From assembly GCA_051888775.1 (NCBI GenBank), contig JBJFCE010000095.1, forward strand, positions 1 through 30,807: DNA of 30,807 nt, in the 5' to 3' direction. This DNA comes from JBJFCE01 sp051888775 (GTDB lineage: Bacteria; Bacillota; Clostridia; Lachnospirales; Lachnospiraceae). The position numbers and the translations under genes were made by a program. Below, piece by piece: positions 8,612-15,768 of the stretch; position 1 is the first letter of the stretch, and every line of letters begins with the position of its first letter. Below the pieces are notes generated by a model. That model saw only the letters and a program-made list of their open reading frames with translations. It did no database searches and was not told where the DNA came from.

Positions 8612-8658
8612 CTTCAAAACAAAATGCGGATGATGTCTCTAAATAACATCATCCGCAC
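8612..8658 (-). terminator. Rho-independent terminator directly after divIC
   Basis: On the minus strand the stem TGCGGATGATG pairs with CATCATCCGCA (8645-8657 with 8625-8636) and is followed by a T-rich ATTTTGTTTT tail. The stem starts at the last base of the divIC stop region. It separates divIC from spoIIE, so spoIIE probably has its own promoter, as expected for a sporulation gene. Confidence 0.85.
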
Positions 8659-8966
8659 TAATTATTGGATCTGAAAATGATCTCTCCGTCATATACAAGC
8701 CCGAGCTTGTCCTTTGCCGTTTCTTCAACAAACGCATCTGTTCTCGTATATTTCTCATATTCTTCCAGTTCTTCCGCTCTGGCAATTTCTTCTTCTATCT
8801 GCCGGTCAAGCGCCTGTTCTTCTGCTGCGTATTTTTTCTGTTTCGCCTTCAGCTCTATGCTGCTGATTCCTACCACAACGGTCATCATCAGAATACACAG
8901 TGTCACAAGCATCATGCCCAGCCGGTTATGCCGCTTCTTTCGATAAGCGGGTCTTCTTCCAGCCAT
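8658..8966 (-). CDS. divIC: Septum formation initiator, DivIC/FtsB family
   Basis: DivIC is a small bitopic division protein that works with FtsL and DivIB at the septum. The 102-residue product has a basic N-terminus, one membrane helix (about 18-38), a coiled coil (AEEQALDRQIEEEIARAEEL) and the conserved end region with KDKLGLV. The start at 8966 (MAGRRPAY) is preferred over the ATG at 8972 because GGGG lies 7 bases before it, while the earlier ATG touches the ribosome site. The gene follows yabQ by 62 bp and is closed by a strong terminator. Confidence 0.92.
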   Translation of the reverse strand: MAGRRPAYRKKRHNRLGMMLVTLCILMMTVVVGISSIELKAKQKKYAAEEQALDRQIEEEIARAEELEEYEKYTRTDAFVEETAKDKLGLVYDGEIIFRSNN

Positions 8967-9028
8967 AATCATACCCCTCTATTCTGTTTACATAATATTA
9001 TGATAACTTTTTATGTGCAACTCGTCAA

Positions 9029-9469
9029 CTATTTATTCTCCGCCTTTTTTCTTTTTGTGAAAAATTTACATAACTTCTTTCGAACTCTCCGAAACCCGCA
9101 AAACAGCCACTGAAACGGCTTCGCCAGAATCCGAACCAGACGCCCCACTAGATATATGGTCTTTTTACAGATTGTTGACATAATACCCACAAAATATGGA
9201 CTGATCAATTTGCCGTAAACGAGCATTCCCAAAAGTGCGCCCGCAACACAATACCAGCGCAGAACTCCGTTATTTTCACGGTAAAGAACCGAAAATATGA
9301 AAATTGCACAAATCACCCAGAAAAAGAAATCCTCAAGCGACACCATAAAATGGCTGTGTCTGACACATTTTCTACAGATTCTCAGCAAATCATATGCTAC
9401 GGCTATTACCACCCCCATGCCCATACACTTTAATGCGAACAATGCCTCAACCACAATGCTTTGACTCAT
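9029..9469 (-). CDS. yabQ: Spore cortex biosynthesis protein YabQ
   Basis: In Bacillus, YabQ is an outer-forespore membrane protein needed for cortex formation. The 146-residue protein shows hydrophobic helices (ALKCMGMGVVIAVAYDLL, FFFWVICAIFIFSVLY, WYCVAGALLGMLVYG) and a strongly basic tail ending in KRKKAENK. The ATG at 9469 (MSQSIVVEA) has GGAG seven bases upstream; ATGs at 9487 and 9484 overlap the end of yabP. It is directly downstream of yabP, as in the conserved cluster. Confidence 0.88.
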   Translation of the reverse strand: MSQSIVVEALFALKCMGMGVVIAVAYDLLRICRKCVRHSHFMVSLEDFFFWVICAIFIFSVLYRENNGVLRWYCVAGALLGMLVYGKLISPYFVGIMSTICKKTIYLVGRLVRILAKPFQWLFCGFRRVRKKLCKFFTKRKKAENK

Positions 9470-9483
9470 AGAATCACTCCGCA

Positions 9484-9774
9484 TCATTTAAACAATCTGG
9501 AAAATAATGATTCATGTTTGCCGCCGTATCCGTTTGTCTCCGAATAAGTGAAGCTGTCGATCCTGCCGTCCACATCCACCTCGCCCTTCTCAAGCGTCAG
9601 TCTGCTGATATGAAGGTCATCCCCCCGGATCATCAGCATTCCCTGTGAGGTTTCCAGCAGCACTTCATGCAGATCAAACGCCAACACATCCGTAACTCCC
9701 GTAATTGCTGCATTTTTCCGATTGTTCAGCATCAGCTTATGAGGTTTTTTCTGTACCTGATTCAGCTCTTCCAA
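9484..9774 (-). CDS. yabP: Sporulation protein YabP
   Basis: YabP is a small spore-morphogenesis protein of the YabP/YqfC family, made in the mother cell in Bacillus. The 96-residue product shows the family pattern HKLMLNNRKNAAITGVTDV, then FDLHEVLLETSQG and ISRLTLEKGEVDVDGRI. The start is TTG at 9774, supported by GGAGGGAGG 8 bases upstream. It is followed by yabQ with essentially no gap. The 5' region 9775-9879 carries a GGAACAG/CTGTTCC hairpin (9801-9829). Confidence 0.9.
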   Translation of the reverse strand: MEELNQVQKKPHKLMLNNRKNAAITGVTDVLAFDLHEVLLETSQGMLMIRGDDLHISRLTLEKGEVDVDGRIDSFTYSETNGYGGKHESLFSRLFK

Positions 9775-9855
9775 AAAAAGAACCTCCCTCCATCTTTGTC
9801 GGAACAGATGCTTTCTGCAATCCTGTTCCCTAAAAAGTATATTCGGGAGATTCCT

Positions 9856-9885
9856 ATAATATGAGTTTCCGTGTAATATCTACAA
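9856..9885 (-). promoter_or_regulatory. Possible promoter for yabP-yabQ
   Basis: On the minus strand TTGTAG (9885-9880) and TATTAT (9861-9856) are 18 bases apart. The same stretch reads CATATTAT, partly like a sigma-E -10 element, but its spacing to an ATATT box is too short for a confident sigma-E call. Which sigma factor uses it is unresolved. Confidence 0.3.
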
Positions 9886-10119
9886 ATATTTATACAACTC
9901 TGCTGCTTCTTCCTTGTGAATGGTCTCCTGCACGTTCAGTACCTCTACCTTAACCTCTTTATTTCCAAACTGAATGCTGATCACATCACCCACCTTGACA
10001 TCCGCAGATGCCCTTGCCGTTTTTCCGTTGATCGACACACGCCCGGCATCACAAGCCTCATTGGCAACCGTTCTGCGCTTGATCAGTCTGGATACCTTCA
10101 AATATTTATCCAGTCTCAT
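9880..10119 (-). CDS. rqcP: S4-domain RNA-binding protein RqcP/YabO (Hsp15-like)
   Basis: In Bacillus, RqcP helps RqcH add alanine tails to nascent chains on stalled 50S subunits. The 79-residue product is a single S4 RNA-binding fold: MRLDKYLKVSRLIKRRT, then RVSINGKTARASADVKVGD and a short C-terminal strand. The start was set at 10119 because GAGGAAAAGG precedes that ATG and the family begins with MRLDKYL; the open frame extends to 10245 without similarity. It sits between hup and yabP as in other Firmicutes. Confidence 0.93.
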   Translation of the reverse strand: MRLDKYLKVSRLIKRRTVANEACDAGRVSINGKTARASADVKVGDVISIQFGNKEVKVEVLNVQETIHKEEAAELYKYL

Positions 10120-10199
10120 ACCTTTTCCTCTTTCTTTTTTCAATCCGCCAACACTCCCGCCGGACAGTACCCATAACCGTCCCGTCGGATCCTTTACAG

Positions 10200-10234
10200 T
10201 AAAAAAACGGCTGATGTGCTTGCACGCCAGCCGT
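10200..10234 (-). terminator. Rho-independent terminator after hup
   Basis: On the minus strand ACGGCTG (10233-10227) pairs with CAGCCGT (10212-10206), with an inner GTGC/GCAC pairing, followed by a run of seven T. It lies 18 bp past the hup stop, so hup can be a short abundant transcript. Confidence 0.9.
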
Positions 10235-10251
10235 TCTGATCTCATACAATC

Positions 10252-10527
10252 TTATGCGTTTACTAAGTCCTTTAATGCCTTACCAGCTTTGAACTTAGGA
10301 GCCTTGGAAGCTGCAATCTTCATAGACTTACCTGTCTGAGGATTTCTTCCTTCTCTTGCTGCTCTCTCGCTTACTTCGAAGGTACCGAATCCAACTAACT
10401 GAATCTTCTCACCCTTCTTTAACTCTGCTGCAACAACATCTGTAAATGCCTTTAATGCTGCCTCTGCATCTTTTTTGGATAATCCAGCCTGATCAGCCAT
10501 AGCTGCTACTAATTCTGTCTTGTTCAT
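10252..10527 (-). CDS. hup: HU family DNA-binding protein
   Basis: HU is the main nucleoid-compacting, DNA-bending protein. The 91-residue product starts MNKTELVAAMADQAGLSKKD and contains the GFGTFEVSERAAREGRNPQTG beta-arm that grips the minor groove. The ATG follows GAGGAGG. It has its own near-consensus promoter upstream and a strong terminator downstream, fitting high independent expression within the mazG-hup-rqcP order. Confidence 0.97.
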   Translation of the reverse strand: MNKTELVAAMADQAGLSKKDAEAALKAFTDVVAAELKKGEKIQLVGFGTFEVSERAAREGRNPQTGKSMKIAASKAPKFKAGKALKDLVNA

Positions 10528-10569
10528 TATGAACTCCTCCTCTTACTGAGTATTGTTTTTAGTATTATA

Positions 10570-10624
10570 ACGTCTTTCTAAGACGTCTATACATATATAT
10601 ATCGTTTTTGCCAGTATTTGTCAA
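10570..10624 (-). promoter_or_regulatory. hup promoter with a palindrome in the early transcript
   Basis: On the minus strand a perfect TTGACA (10624-10619) is followed 17 bases later by TATATA (10601-10596). Just downstream is a perfect inverted repeat, ACGTCTT and AAGACGT around TCT (10570-10586). It could be an operator or a 5' hairpin in the mRNA. Confidence 0.75.
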
Positions 10625-10643
10625 GGAAAAAGCGCCAAACAGC

Positions 10644-10755
10644 AATAATTTAGTAACATTTCAGCCCAAGAAGGAATCGGAAGCGTATGCTTGTGTATCC
10701 GGTTGCACGCTCTCGCTCCGTTTCCTTCTTAAGCTAAACTATTACATAATTGATG
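10644..10755. repeat. Decayed palindrome with element-like loop motif
   Basis: An imperfect inverted repeat pairs the region around 10644-10685 with 10711-10755 (for example AAGAAGGAA with TTCCTTCTT). Next to the right arm is GCACGCTCTCGCTCCG (10704-10719), the motif that joins arm and centre in the B and reverse A elements. The conserved hairpin is absent. This looks like a derivative that lost its centre. It lies between mazG and the hup promoter. Confidence 0.5.
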
Positions 10756-10774
10756 CAATTATACCTATGATTGT

Positions 10775-11518
10775 TCACTCCGGTAACGGCTCATTTCTTT
10801 CAATCACTTCTTCTATGCGATCCTGCAGGATCTGCTCCAATGGCAGTTTCCAGATTCTTCCAAGATTACAAATGTCCATGAGAAGTTCTCCCATCAGCCG
10901 GCTACGCTGTTCTTCAGGCTGCTCGGTTGCTTTCTCATTATTTCCCTGCAGATCGCTCATTGCACACAGTTTTTGAATCCTGCTTTCCAGATTTTCCAAA
11001 GTCTGCGTTTCATCGGGACATGCTTCATACAGCTTGTCCGCTTTTTTTAAGACCTTCGGGGCCCTGATCAGGGCCGGATGTTCTTTCGGAATCTCACGTA
11101 ACGGCGATTCGATCCATGATTTTCCCTCTTTTTCCTGTTTTTTTATCTCATCCCAACTTTTCTGACTGCCGTCATCATGATCCGTACTCTGCCCCGCAAA
11201 AATATGCGGATGGCGGCGGATCATTTTTTCACTGATCTTTGCAGCTACATCGGACAGATCAAACAGTCCCAGTTCTTTTGCAATCTCACTGTTCATCACA
11301 ATCTGTAGCAACAGATCCCCCAGTTCCTCACACAGATTTTCGGCATTTCCGGTCTGCTCATATATGCGCACTGCGGCGAGATACTCATATGCTTCTTCCA
11401 GCATACACGGACGAAGACTTTGAAATGTCTGCGCCCGGTCCCACGGACATCCGTGCTCACTTCGCAGTGTCTGCACAACTTCTACCAGTTCATCACAAGT
11501 ATTCTTGTCCCGTTCCAT
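10775..11518 (-). CDS. mazG: Nucleoside triphosphate pyrophosphohydrolase MazG
   Basis: MazG hydrolyses (d)NTPs to monophosphates and pyrophosphate, clearing aberrant nucleotides. The 247-residue product has the N-terminal MazG domain: GCPWDRAQTFQSL, metal-binding LEEAYEYLAA and EELGDLLLQIVMNSEIA. A second, less conserved MazG-like half follows (CPDETQTLENLESRIQK onwards). The ATG follows GGGAG. It begins 15 bp after the PEGA lipoprotein, so the two are probably cotranscribed. In Bacillus the equivalent gene (yabN) also precedes yabO. Confidence 0.93.
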   Translation of the reverse strand: MERDKNTCDELVEVVQTLRSEHGCPWDRAQTFQSLRPCMLEEAYEYLAAVRIYEQTGNAENLCEELGDLLLQIVMNSEIAKELGLFDLSDVAAKISEKMIRRHPHIFAGQSTDHDDGSQKSWDEIKKQEKEGKSWIESPLREIPKEHPALIRAPKVLKKADKLYEACPDETQTLENLESRIQKLCAMSDLQGNNEKATEQPEEQRSRLMGELLMDICNLGRIWKLPLEQILQDRIEEVIERNEPLPE

Positions 11519-11533
11519 TACATTCTCCCGTTT

Positions 11534-12949
11534 TTATTCTATCGGTGCCAGCTGGGAAAACGAATAGGACACATCCTTTTCCTCGCTGTCTACTTCAATC
11601 GTATAGCTTCTGGTCTGAAAACCTGTCTGTCTAAGTGTCAGCACATGACTGCCCGCCACTTTCGGGAAGCTGATCGGCGCAAGTCCGATATAGGTACCGT
11701 CAACATATACCTCCGCTCCCTCCGGTGCATCAATCCGGATATAGTACGAGGAAGCATTCCCGGCATCCATGATCTCATCGTCCGTACTGCTTTCTTCCGC
11801 ACCTTCACTGTCCGAATCCGTTCCGTTCTCATCATCTTCCGAACCGCTCTGATCGGCACTGTCCTCATCGGAATCCTTCTGTTCGCCGGATTCTTCCTCA
11901 CTGTCTGAGGTATCACTGTCTCCCGAATCTGTCACAGTTGATTTTTCCATTTCCATGACAAGCGTTGCCATTTCCTGTCCGACACGAATATACTTACTCA
12001 ATGTTTCATAACCGTCTGCCCGGATGATCAGCTGGTGAATCCCATAGGTCAGTGTCACTGCCTCTGACGGATCGATCTTCTCCCCGTCAATATATACCGT
12101 AGCGGTTGCCGGAGTCACATCAAACAGGACCTTTCCTTCCTTCACTTCGCTGACCAGATCTCCGACATCCATGGTCTGTTCCGTATTGCGGCAAATGGTC
12201 ACGCTCTTTGTTCCGCCGCTTCCGCCACAGCTGACACTGACATCATAGGTTCCTTCCGGTACAGTCAGCAGCATATTTTCAGTAATTGGTACAATTGTAA
12301 AGGATCCCACCTCGATCCAGCCGCCGATAAAGGATTCATCATTTTCCAGACGTAAATAACCGTGTCCTTTTTCAATCACAATGCTGTGTACCACATTTTC
12401 AAATCCTTTGATCGTCAGCGTATCATATTCATTGATATCCATCAGGTTTCCGATCGTACCGTCTGCAACTACTGCCAGGTCCGATGCCAGACGATATGTG
12501 GTTCCGTTGATCTTCATAGAGCGTCCGCTCTCCGATATTTCAAAATTTGTCAAAGTCTGATAGCGAAACGCCGACGGCGATTCCTGCAAAGAGGTTAACG
12601 TTTTCGGTGTTCTTAAAAAGGTTACCTCCACCAGATCTCCTATCGCAATCTGTTCCATGGACAACGGCTGGTCATTCCGGTCAGTCAGCACGGAAGTCCC
12701 GTTATAAGAAAGGGTATATTGTCTGCCGGTCTCCAGATTCCGTAAAGAAATGGTGCGGTTCTCCGTATCTTTTTTGACAACAATGGCAGTATCCACACTG
12801 TCATAATCGCCCGGAGACGGTGCAACAAAAGCACTCTGTTCCGGCTGGGTCGGCTCTGCCGTGCTGCCCTGCATCGTTGTTTCGGAAGTGCAGCCCGAAA
12901 GCATAAGCAACAACAGACATACCATCCATATCCTATACTTCTTTTTCAT
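11534..12949 (-). CDS. Lipoprotein with two PEGA-like domains and an acidic linker
   Basis: This is a 471-residue secreted lipoprotein of unknown role. The signal peptide ends in the lipobox LSGC with lipid-carrying Cys20. Residues about 40-255 form a beta-rich region. A PEGA-like repeat follows at about 262-320 (TPATATVYIDGEKIDP). Next is a very acidic Ser/Asp/Glu linker (about 333-390), and a second PEGA-like domain at about 398-471 (APEGAEVYVDGTYIG). PEGA domains are surface beta-sandwich modules, often found in wall or carbohydrate contexts. The linker suggests a spacer reaching into the cell wall. It is 15 bp upstream of mazG and has its own promoter. Confidence 0.85.
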   Translation of the reverse strand: MKKKYRIWMVCLLLLMLSGCTSETTMQGSTAEPTQPEQSAFVAPSPGDYDSVDTAIVVKKDTENRTISLRNLETGRQYTLSYNGTSVLTDRNDQPLSMEQIAIGDLVEVTFLRTPKTLTSLQESPSAFRYQTLTNFEISESGRSMKINGTTYRLASDLAVVADGTIGNLMDINEYDTLTIKGFENVVHSIVIEKGHGYLRLENDESFIGGWIEVGSFTIVPITENMLLTVPEGTYDVSVSCGGSGGTKSVTICRNTEQTMDVGDLVSEVKEGKVLFDVTPATATVYIDGEKIDPSEAVTLTYGIHQLIIRADGYETLSKYIRVGQEMATLVMEMEKSTVTDSGDSDTSDSEEESGEQKDSDEDSADQSGSEDDENGTDSDSEGAEESSTDDEIMDAGNASSYYIRIDAPEGAEVYVDGTYIGLAPISFPKVAGSHVLTLRQTGFQTRSYTIEVDSEEKDVSYSFSQLAPIE

Positions 12950-12989
12950 CGGTATCTTACACTTCCTTTCCTCGGTTTCTCATGACATC

Positions 12990-13018
12990 AGTATACCATA
13001 CCATCCCATTCCTGTCAT
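12990..13018 (-). promoter_or_regulatory. Promoter of the PEGA lipoprotein-mazG unit
   Basis: On the minus strand ATGACA (13018-13013) and TATACT (12995-12990) are 17 bases apart, about 40 bases upstream of the lipoprotein ATG. Both hexamers match sigma-A consensus at five of six positions. Confidence 0.7.
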
Positions 13019-13060
13019 CTGTAGGGATTGGTTCATACGTCTTACAGCGCCCATCCATAC

Positions 13061-13227
13061 GCAAAGCTTCCCTAACGGTAGGGCTGGGTGCCTGTGTCCG
13101 GCGGCCCTTGAAAAACGCCGGCACTTGGCGAGGTACTTTCGAGCCTAGTGTCCGCTGCGCTTTTTCACGGAATGAAAATGTGCTGCCGGACACAGGCACC
13201 CAGCCCATACCATCAGGGAAGCTTTGC
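13061..13227. repeat. Palindromic element B2 (subtype B, forward)
   Basis: The arms 13061-13102 and 13185-13227 pair over about 42 bases, with a few mismatches around CCTAACGGTAGGG versus CCATACCATCAGGG. The centre reads CCCTTGAAAAACGCCGG, CACTTGGCGAGG, loop GTACTTT, CGAGCCTAGTGTCCG and GCGCTTTTTC: the B centre in the opposite orientation to B1 and B3. It starts 17 bp after the stop of the CotS-like gene, where no other terminator is seen. Confidence 0.94.
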
Positions 13228-13244
13228 ACATGAGCGGACACGTT

Positions 13245-14372
13245 TTACGCATGAGAAAACGTTCTTTCCAGTTCTCTCAGGACACTCTGCCTTGCCTGCT
13301 CCTGCGCAAGAAGGGTTTCCAGCTTTTCCCTGTTCTTTCCGGGAATCCATGATTTTCCGCTGTTGTAATAATAGCTGACTACCTTTCGGAATTTTTCGGG
13401 ATAGGACAGCCTTAAGAAAAGCTGCTCTCCTTCTTTTTGATCAATCGTTCTCCGGCTCTCATATCCGTTTAACAGCTGATCACCCACTGCCGGATTCCAG
13501 TTGTTTTTCTCCATGATTTTTCGGAAAAACAGATAAAAATCCCGGATCTGTATATCCTGCATACACTTTTCATAATTGACGATCATCATTTGTCCCGATG
13601 TGAACAGAATATTATGGTGCTGAAAATCTCCGTGGCACAGCATCCCTTTTTGTGCCTGTTGTAAGCAATAGTCCGTACTGCCGGCTGCCTTCATCCGCTC
13701 CACAACTTCTGTTGCCTGATCCATAAAAAAAGCATAGTGGCGCAATAAGAACACTTCAAAATCCGTCTTTGCGCTTTTTTCTCTCAAATGCTTCCAGATT
13801 CTCTTTAATTCTTTATTATAGCGCTCATATTCCTGCTCCGGCATAAACATCCGGAATTGATAGGTGCGCGTGTCCCCTTCACTGCATAACTCCTCTTTTT
13901 CCACATTCTCCGCAGCACTCTCCTGTAAGGGGTTCTCCTGCACGACAGAATTTGCCTGCATCTGCGTCCCGTCAGGAATCAGTTTCCACGGTCTGATTGC
14001 ATCCTGCTTCGGAATTTGCAAAAGTCTATGGATATCCGCAAGGCTTCGTACCGCCTGTACGCAGTCCGAAAGATCAGACACGGAACATTCCCGCCCTTCC
14101 CGATATTCTTTCACAATATAGAGCGCATGATCCCGATCCTCGGTACATAACATTCCTTCTTTATTCCGCACAAGGCAATCCGTCAGAAAACCCGCCTCGC
14201 GCAGTTTTTCCGTAACCGCCTCCAATACACACAGCTTATCCTTGGGTCCGGCATATTCCTTTAAGATTCGAACGCCCTTTTCCGTCTCACAAAGAATAGC
14301 GCCCCGCCCCTTCCAGGTGCGAAGCACTGTCATATCATAATTATCCAGTATGCTGATCATCCGGTCATTCAC
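13245..14372 (-). CDS. CotS-like spore-coat protein, kinase-fold (APH/CotS family)
   Basis: CotS-type proteins have an aminoglycoside-phosphotransferase/kinase fold and associate with the spore coat. The 375-residue protein keeps the ATP-lysine region GVRILKEY (near Lys38) and the catalytic-loop pattern LCHGDFQHHNIL (246-256). The place where kinases carry the metal-binding Asp reads MIVNYEKC, with Asn266. The C-terminal part (IRDFYLFFRKIMEKNNW) resembles clostridial CotS proteins. The start is GTG at 14372, with GGAGG 9 bases upstream; the open frame reaches 14492 but without a ribosome site. It lies 46 bp after cca, apparently in the ackA-cca run. Coat localisation is inferred from family. 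Confidence 0.8.
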   Translation of the reverse strand: MNDRMISILDNYDMTVLRTWKGRGAILCETEKGVRILKEYAGPKDKLCVLEAVTEKLREAGFLTDCLVRNKEGMLCTEDRDHALYIVKEYREGRECSVSDLSDCVQAVRSLADIHRLLQIPKQDAIRPWKLIPDGTQMQANSVVQENPLQESAAENVEKEELCSEGDTRTYQFRMFMPEQEYERYNKELKRIWKHLREKSAKTDFEVFLLRHYAFFMDQATEVVERMKAAGSTDYCLQQAQKGMLCHGDFQHHNILFTSGQMMIVNYEKCMQDIQIRDFYLFFRKIMEKNNWNPAVGDQLLNGYESRRTIDQKEGEQLFLRLSYPEKFRKVVSYYYNSGKSWIPGKNREKLETLLAQEQARQSVLRELERTFSHA

Positions 14373-14418
14373 AAATGCTACCTCCCAAATGTTACATACC
14401 CTAATATATGTGCACATT

Positions 14419-15756
14419 TCAGAAAGTATGCGGAAGATCGTGAATCCTTGTAAGCAGGTACTCCTTTGTATTTTTTTCCGGTTCTTCGACAACGATCTCT
14501 AAAAGCTGTGACAAAATCCCCCCCATTTCCGGTCCGGGCGAAATGCCGGCTTCTATCAGATCTCTGCCGTTTACCGCCAGATCCCTGATGCAGACACACT
14601 CTTTCTTGGCAAGCACCTGATCGTAAGCCTCGCGCAGCCGCGCAAGCTCCTCTGTTTTCTCTTTTCTATGGTAATCACTCTGCCCGGCAATATCCGCTTC
14701 TTTGACTGCAAAAATCGCCGGAAACAGTTCCGATCCCATGGACGCCATTGCACGACGCAGGCTCTTTACATCAGGCTCGATTCTCCGGTCATGATTTCGC
14801 ACAAGCTTTGCCGTCATAACAAGCGTATCCGTATCAAATTTCAGACGCTTCAGGATGTTCCGCGTCATTTCTTCCCCGACAACGGCATGCCCGCGGAAGT
14901 GATCTATGCCGGCTTCATCCGTTGTTTTCGTTTCCGGCTTTCCGATATCATGAAAAAGCATTGCCAGCCGCAAGACACGGTCCGATTCCACTGCTTTCAT
15001 CGTATGAAGAATATGCTCACCTACACTGTAGCAATGATGCGGATTATTCTGAGACGTTTCCATGCATGCGTCAAATTCCGGGAAGAATACTTTTGTGACA
15101 CCGGCGTCATATAATTTTCTGAGATAATCCGGATTCGGTGAAAGCAGCAGTTTCACCAGCTCCACCTGAATCCGCTCTGCACTGACTTTTTGTAAATTCG
15201 GTGCAAGACTTGTGATCGCCTGAAAAGTCTTTTCCTCTATCGTAAAGGACAGCTGCGCAGAAAAACGCACGGCGCGCATCATACGAAGCGCATCCTCCGT
15301 AAACCGTTCCATGGGATCTCCGACACAGCGGACCACTCCCTTTTGCAGATCCCCGATTCCGTCAAAGCAGTCCACCAGTCCGTCACTGTCATTGTACGCC
15401 ATTGCATTGATCGTAAAATCCCTGCGTCTTAGATCCTCCCGCAGCTGTGATGTAAATGTTACGTTTTTCGGATGTCTGCCGTCTTCATACTCGCCGTCAA
15501 TACGGTAGGTCGTCACCTCGTAACCTTCCTTATCTATCATGACCGTAACGGTTCCGTGCTGGATCCCGGTATCCACCGTTCTGCGAAACAATGCTTTCAC
15601 CTCATGCGGCTTTGCACTCGTGGTAATATCCCAGTCATCCGGCACGCGTCCGAGTATGGAATCCCGGACACAGCCGCCTACCGCATATGCTTCATATCCG
15701 GCACTCTGCAATTTCTCTATGATATTTTTTACCTGTTTGGGTAACTGTATCTTCAT
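14419..15756 (-). CDS. cca: CCA tRNA nucleotidyltransferase with HD domain
   Basis: This enzyme adds or repairs the 3'-CCA end of tRNAs without a template. The 445-residue protein begins with the class II nucleotidyltransferase head: VGGCVRDSILGR and DDWDITTSAKP with the catalytic acids. It continues with the RRDFTINAMAY and flexible-loop regions and the RFSAQLSF neck. An HD-type domain follows (LAMLFHDIGKP). The ATG at 15756 lies 12 bp after the ackA stop, with AGGAAG upstream, so it is probably cotranscribed with ackA. Confidence 0.95.
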   Translation of the reverse strand: MKIQLPKQVKNIIEKLQSAGYEAYAVGGCVRDSILGRVPDDWDITTSAKPHEVKALFRRTVDTGIQHGTVTVMIDKEGYEVTTYRIDGEYEDGRHPKNVTFTSQLREDLRRRDFTINAMAYNDSDGLVDCFDGIGDLQKGVVRCVGDPMERFTEDALRMMRAVRFSAQLSFTIEEKTFQAITSLAPNLQKVSAERIQVELVKLLLSPNPDYLRKLYDAGVTKVFFPEFDACMETSQNNPHHCYSVGEHILHTMKAVESDRVLRLAMLFHDIGKPETKTTDEAGIDHFRGHAVVGEEMTRNILKRLKFDTDTLVMTAKLVRNHDRRIEPDVKSLRRAMASMGSELFPAIFAVKEADIAGQSDYHRKEKTEELARLREAYDQVLAKKECVCIRDLAVNGRDLIEAGISPGPEMGGILSQLLEIVVEEPEKNTKEYLLTRIHDLPHTF

Positions 15757-15768
15757 CCAAGCTTCTTC

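Noticed and set aside
9856..9885. Sigma-E promoter for yabP-yabQ.
   Set aside because: CATATTAT resembles a sigma-E -10 box, but the nearest ATATT is only 11 bases away instead of the expected ~14.
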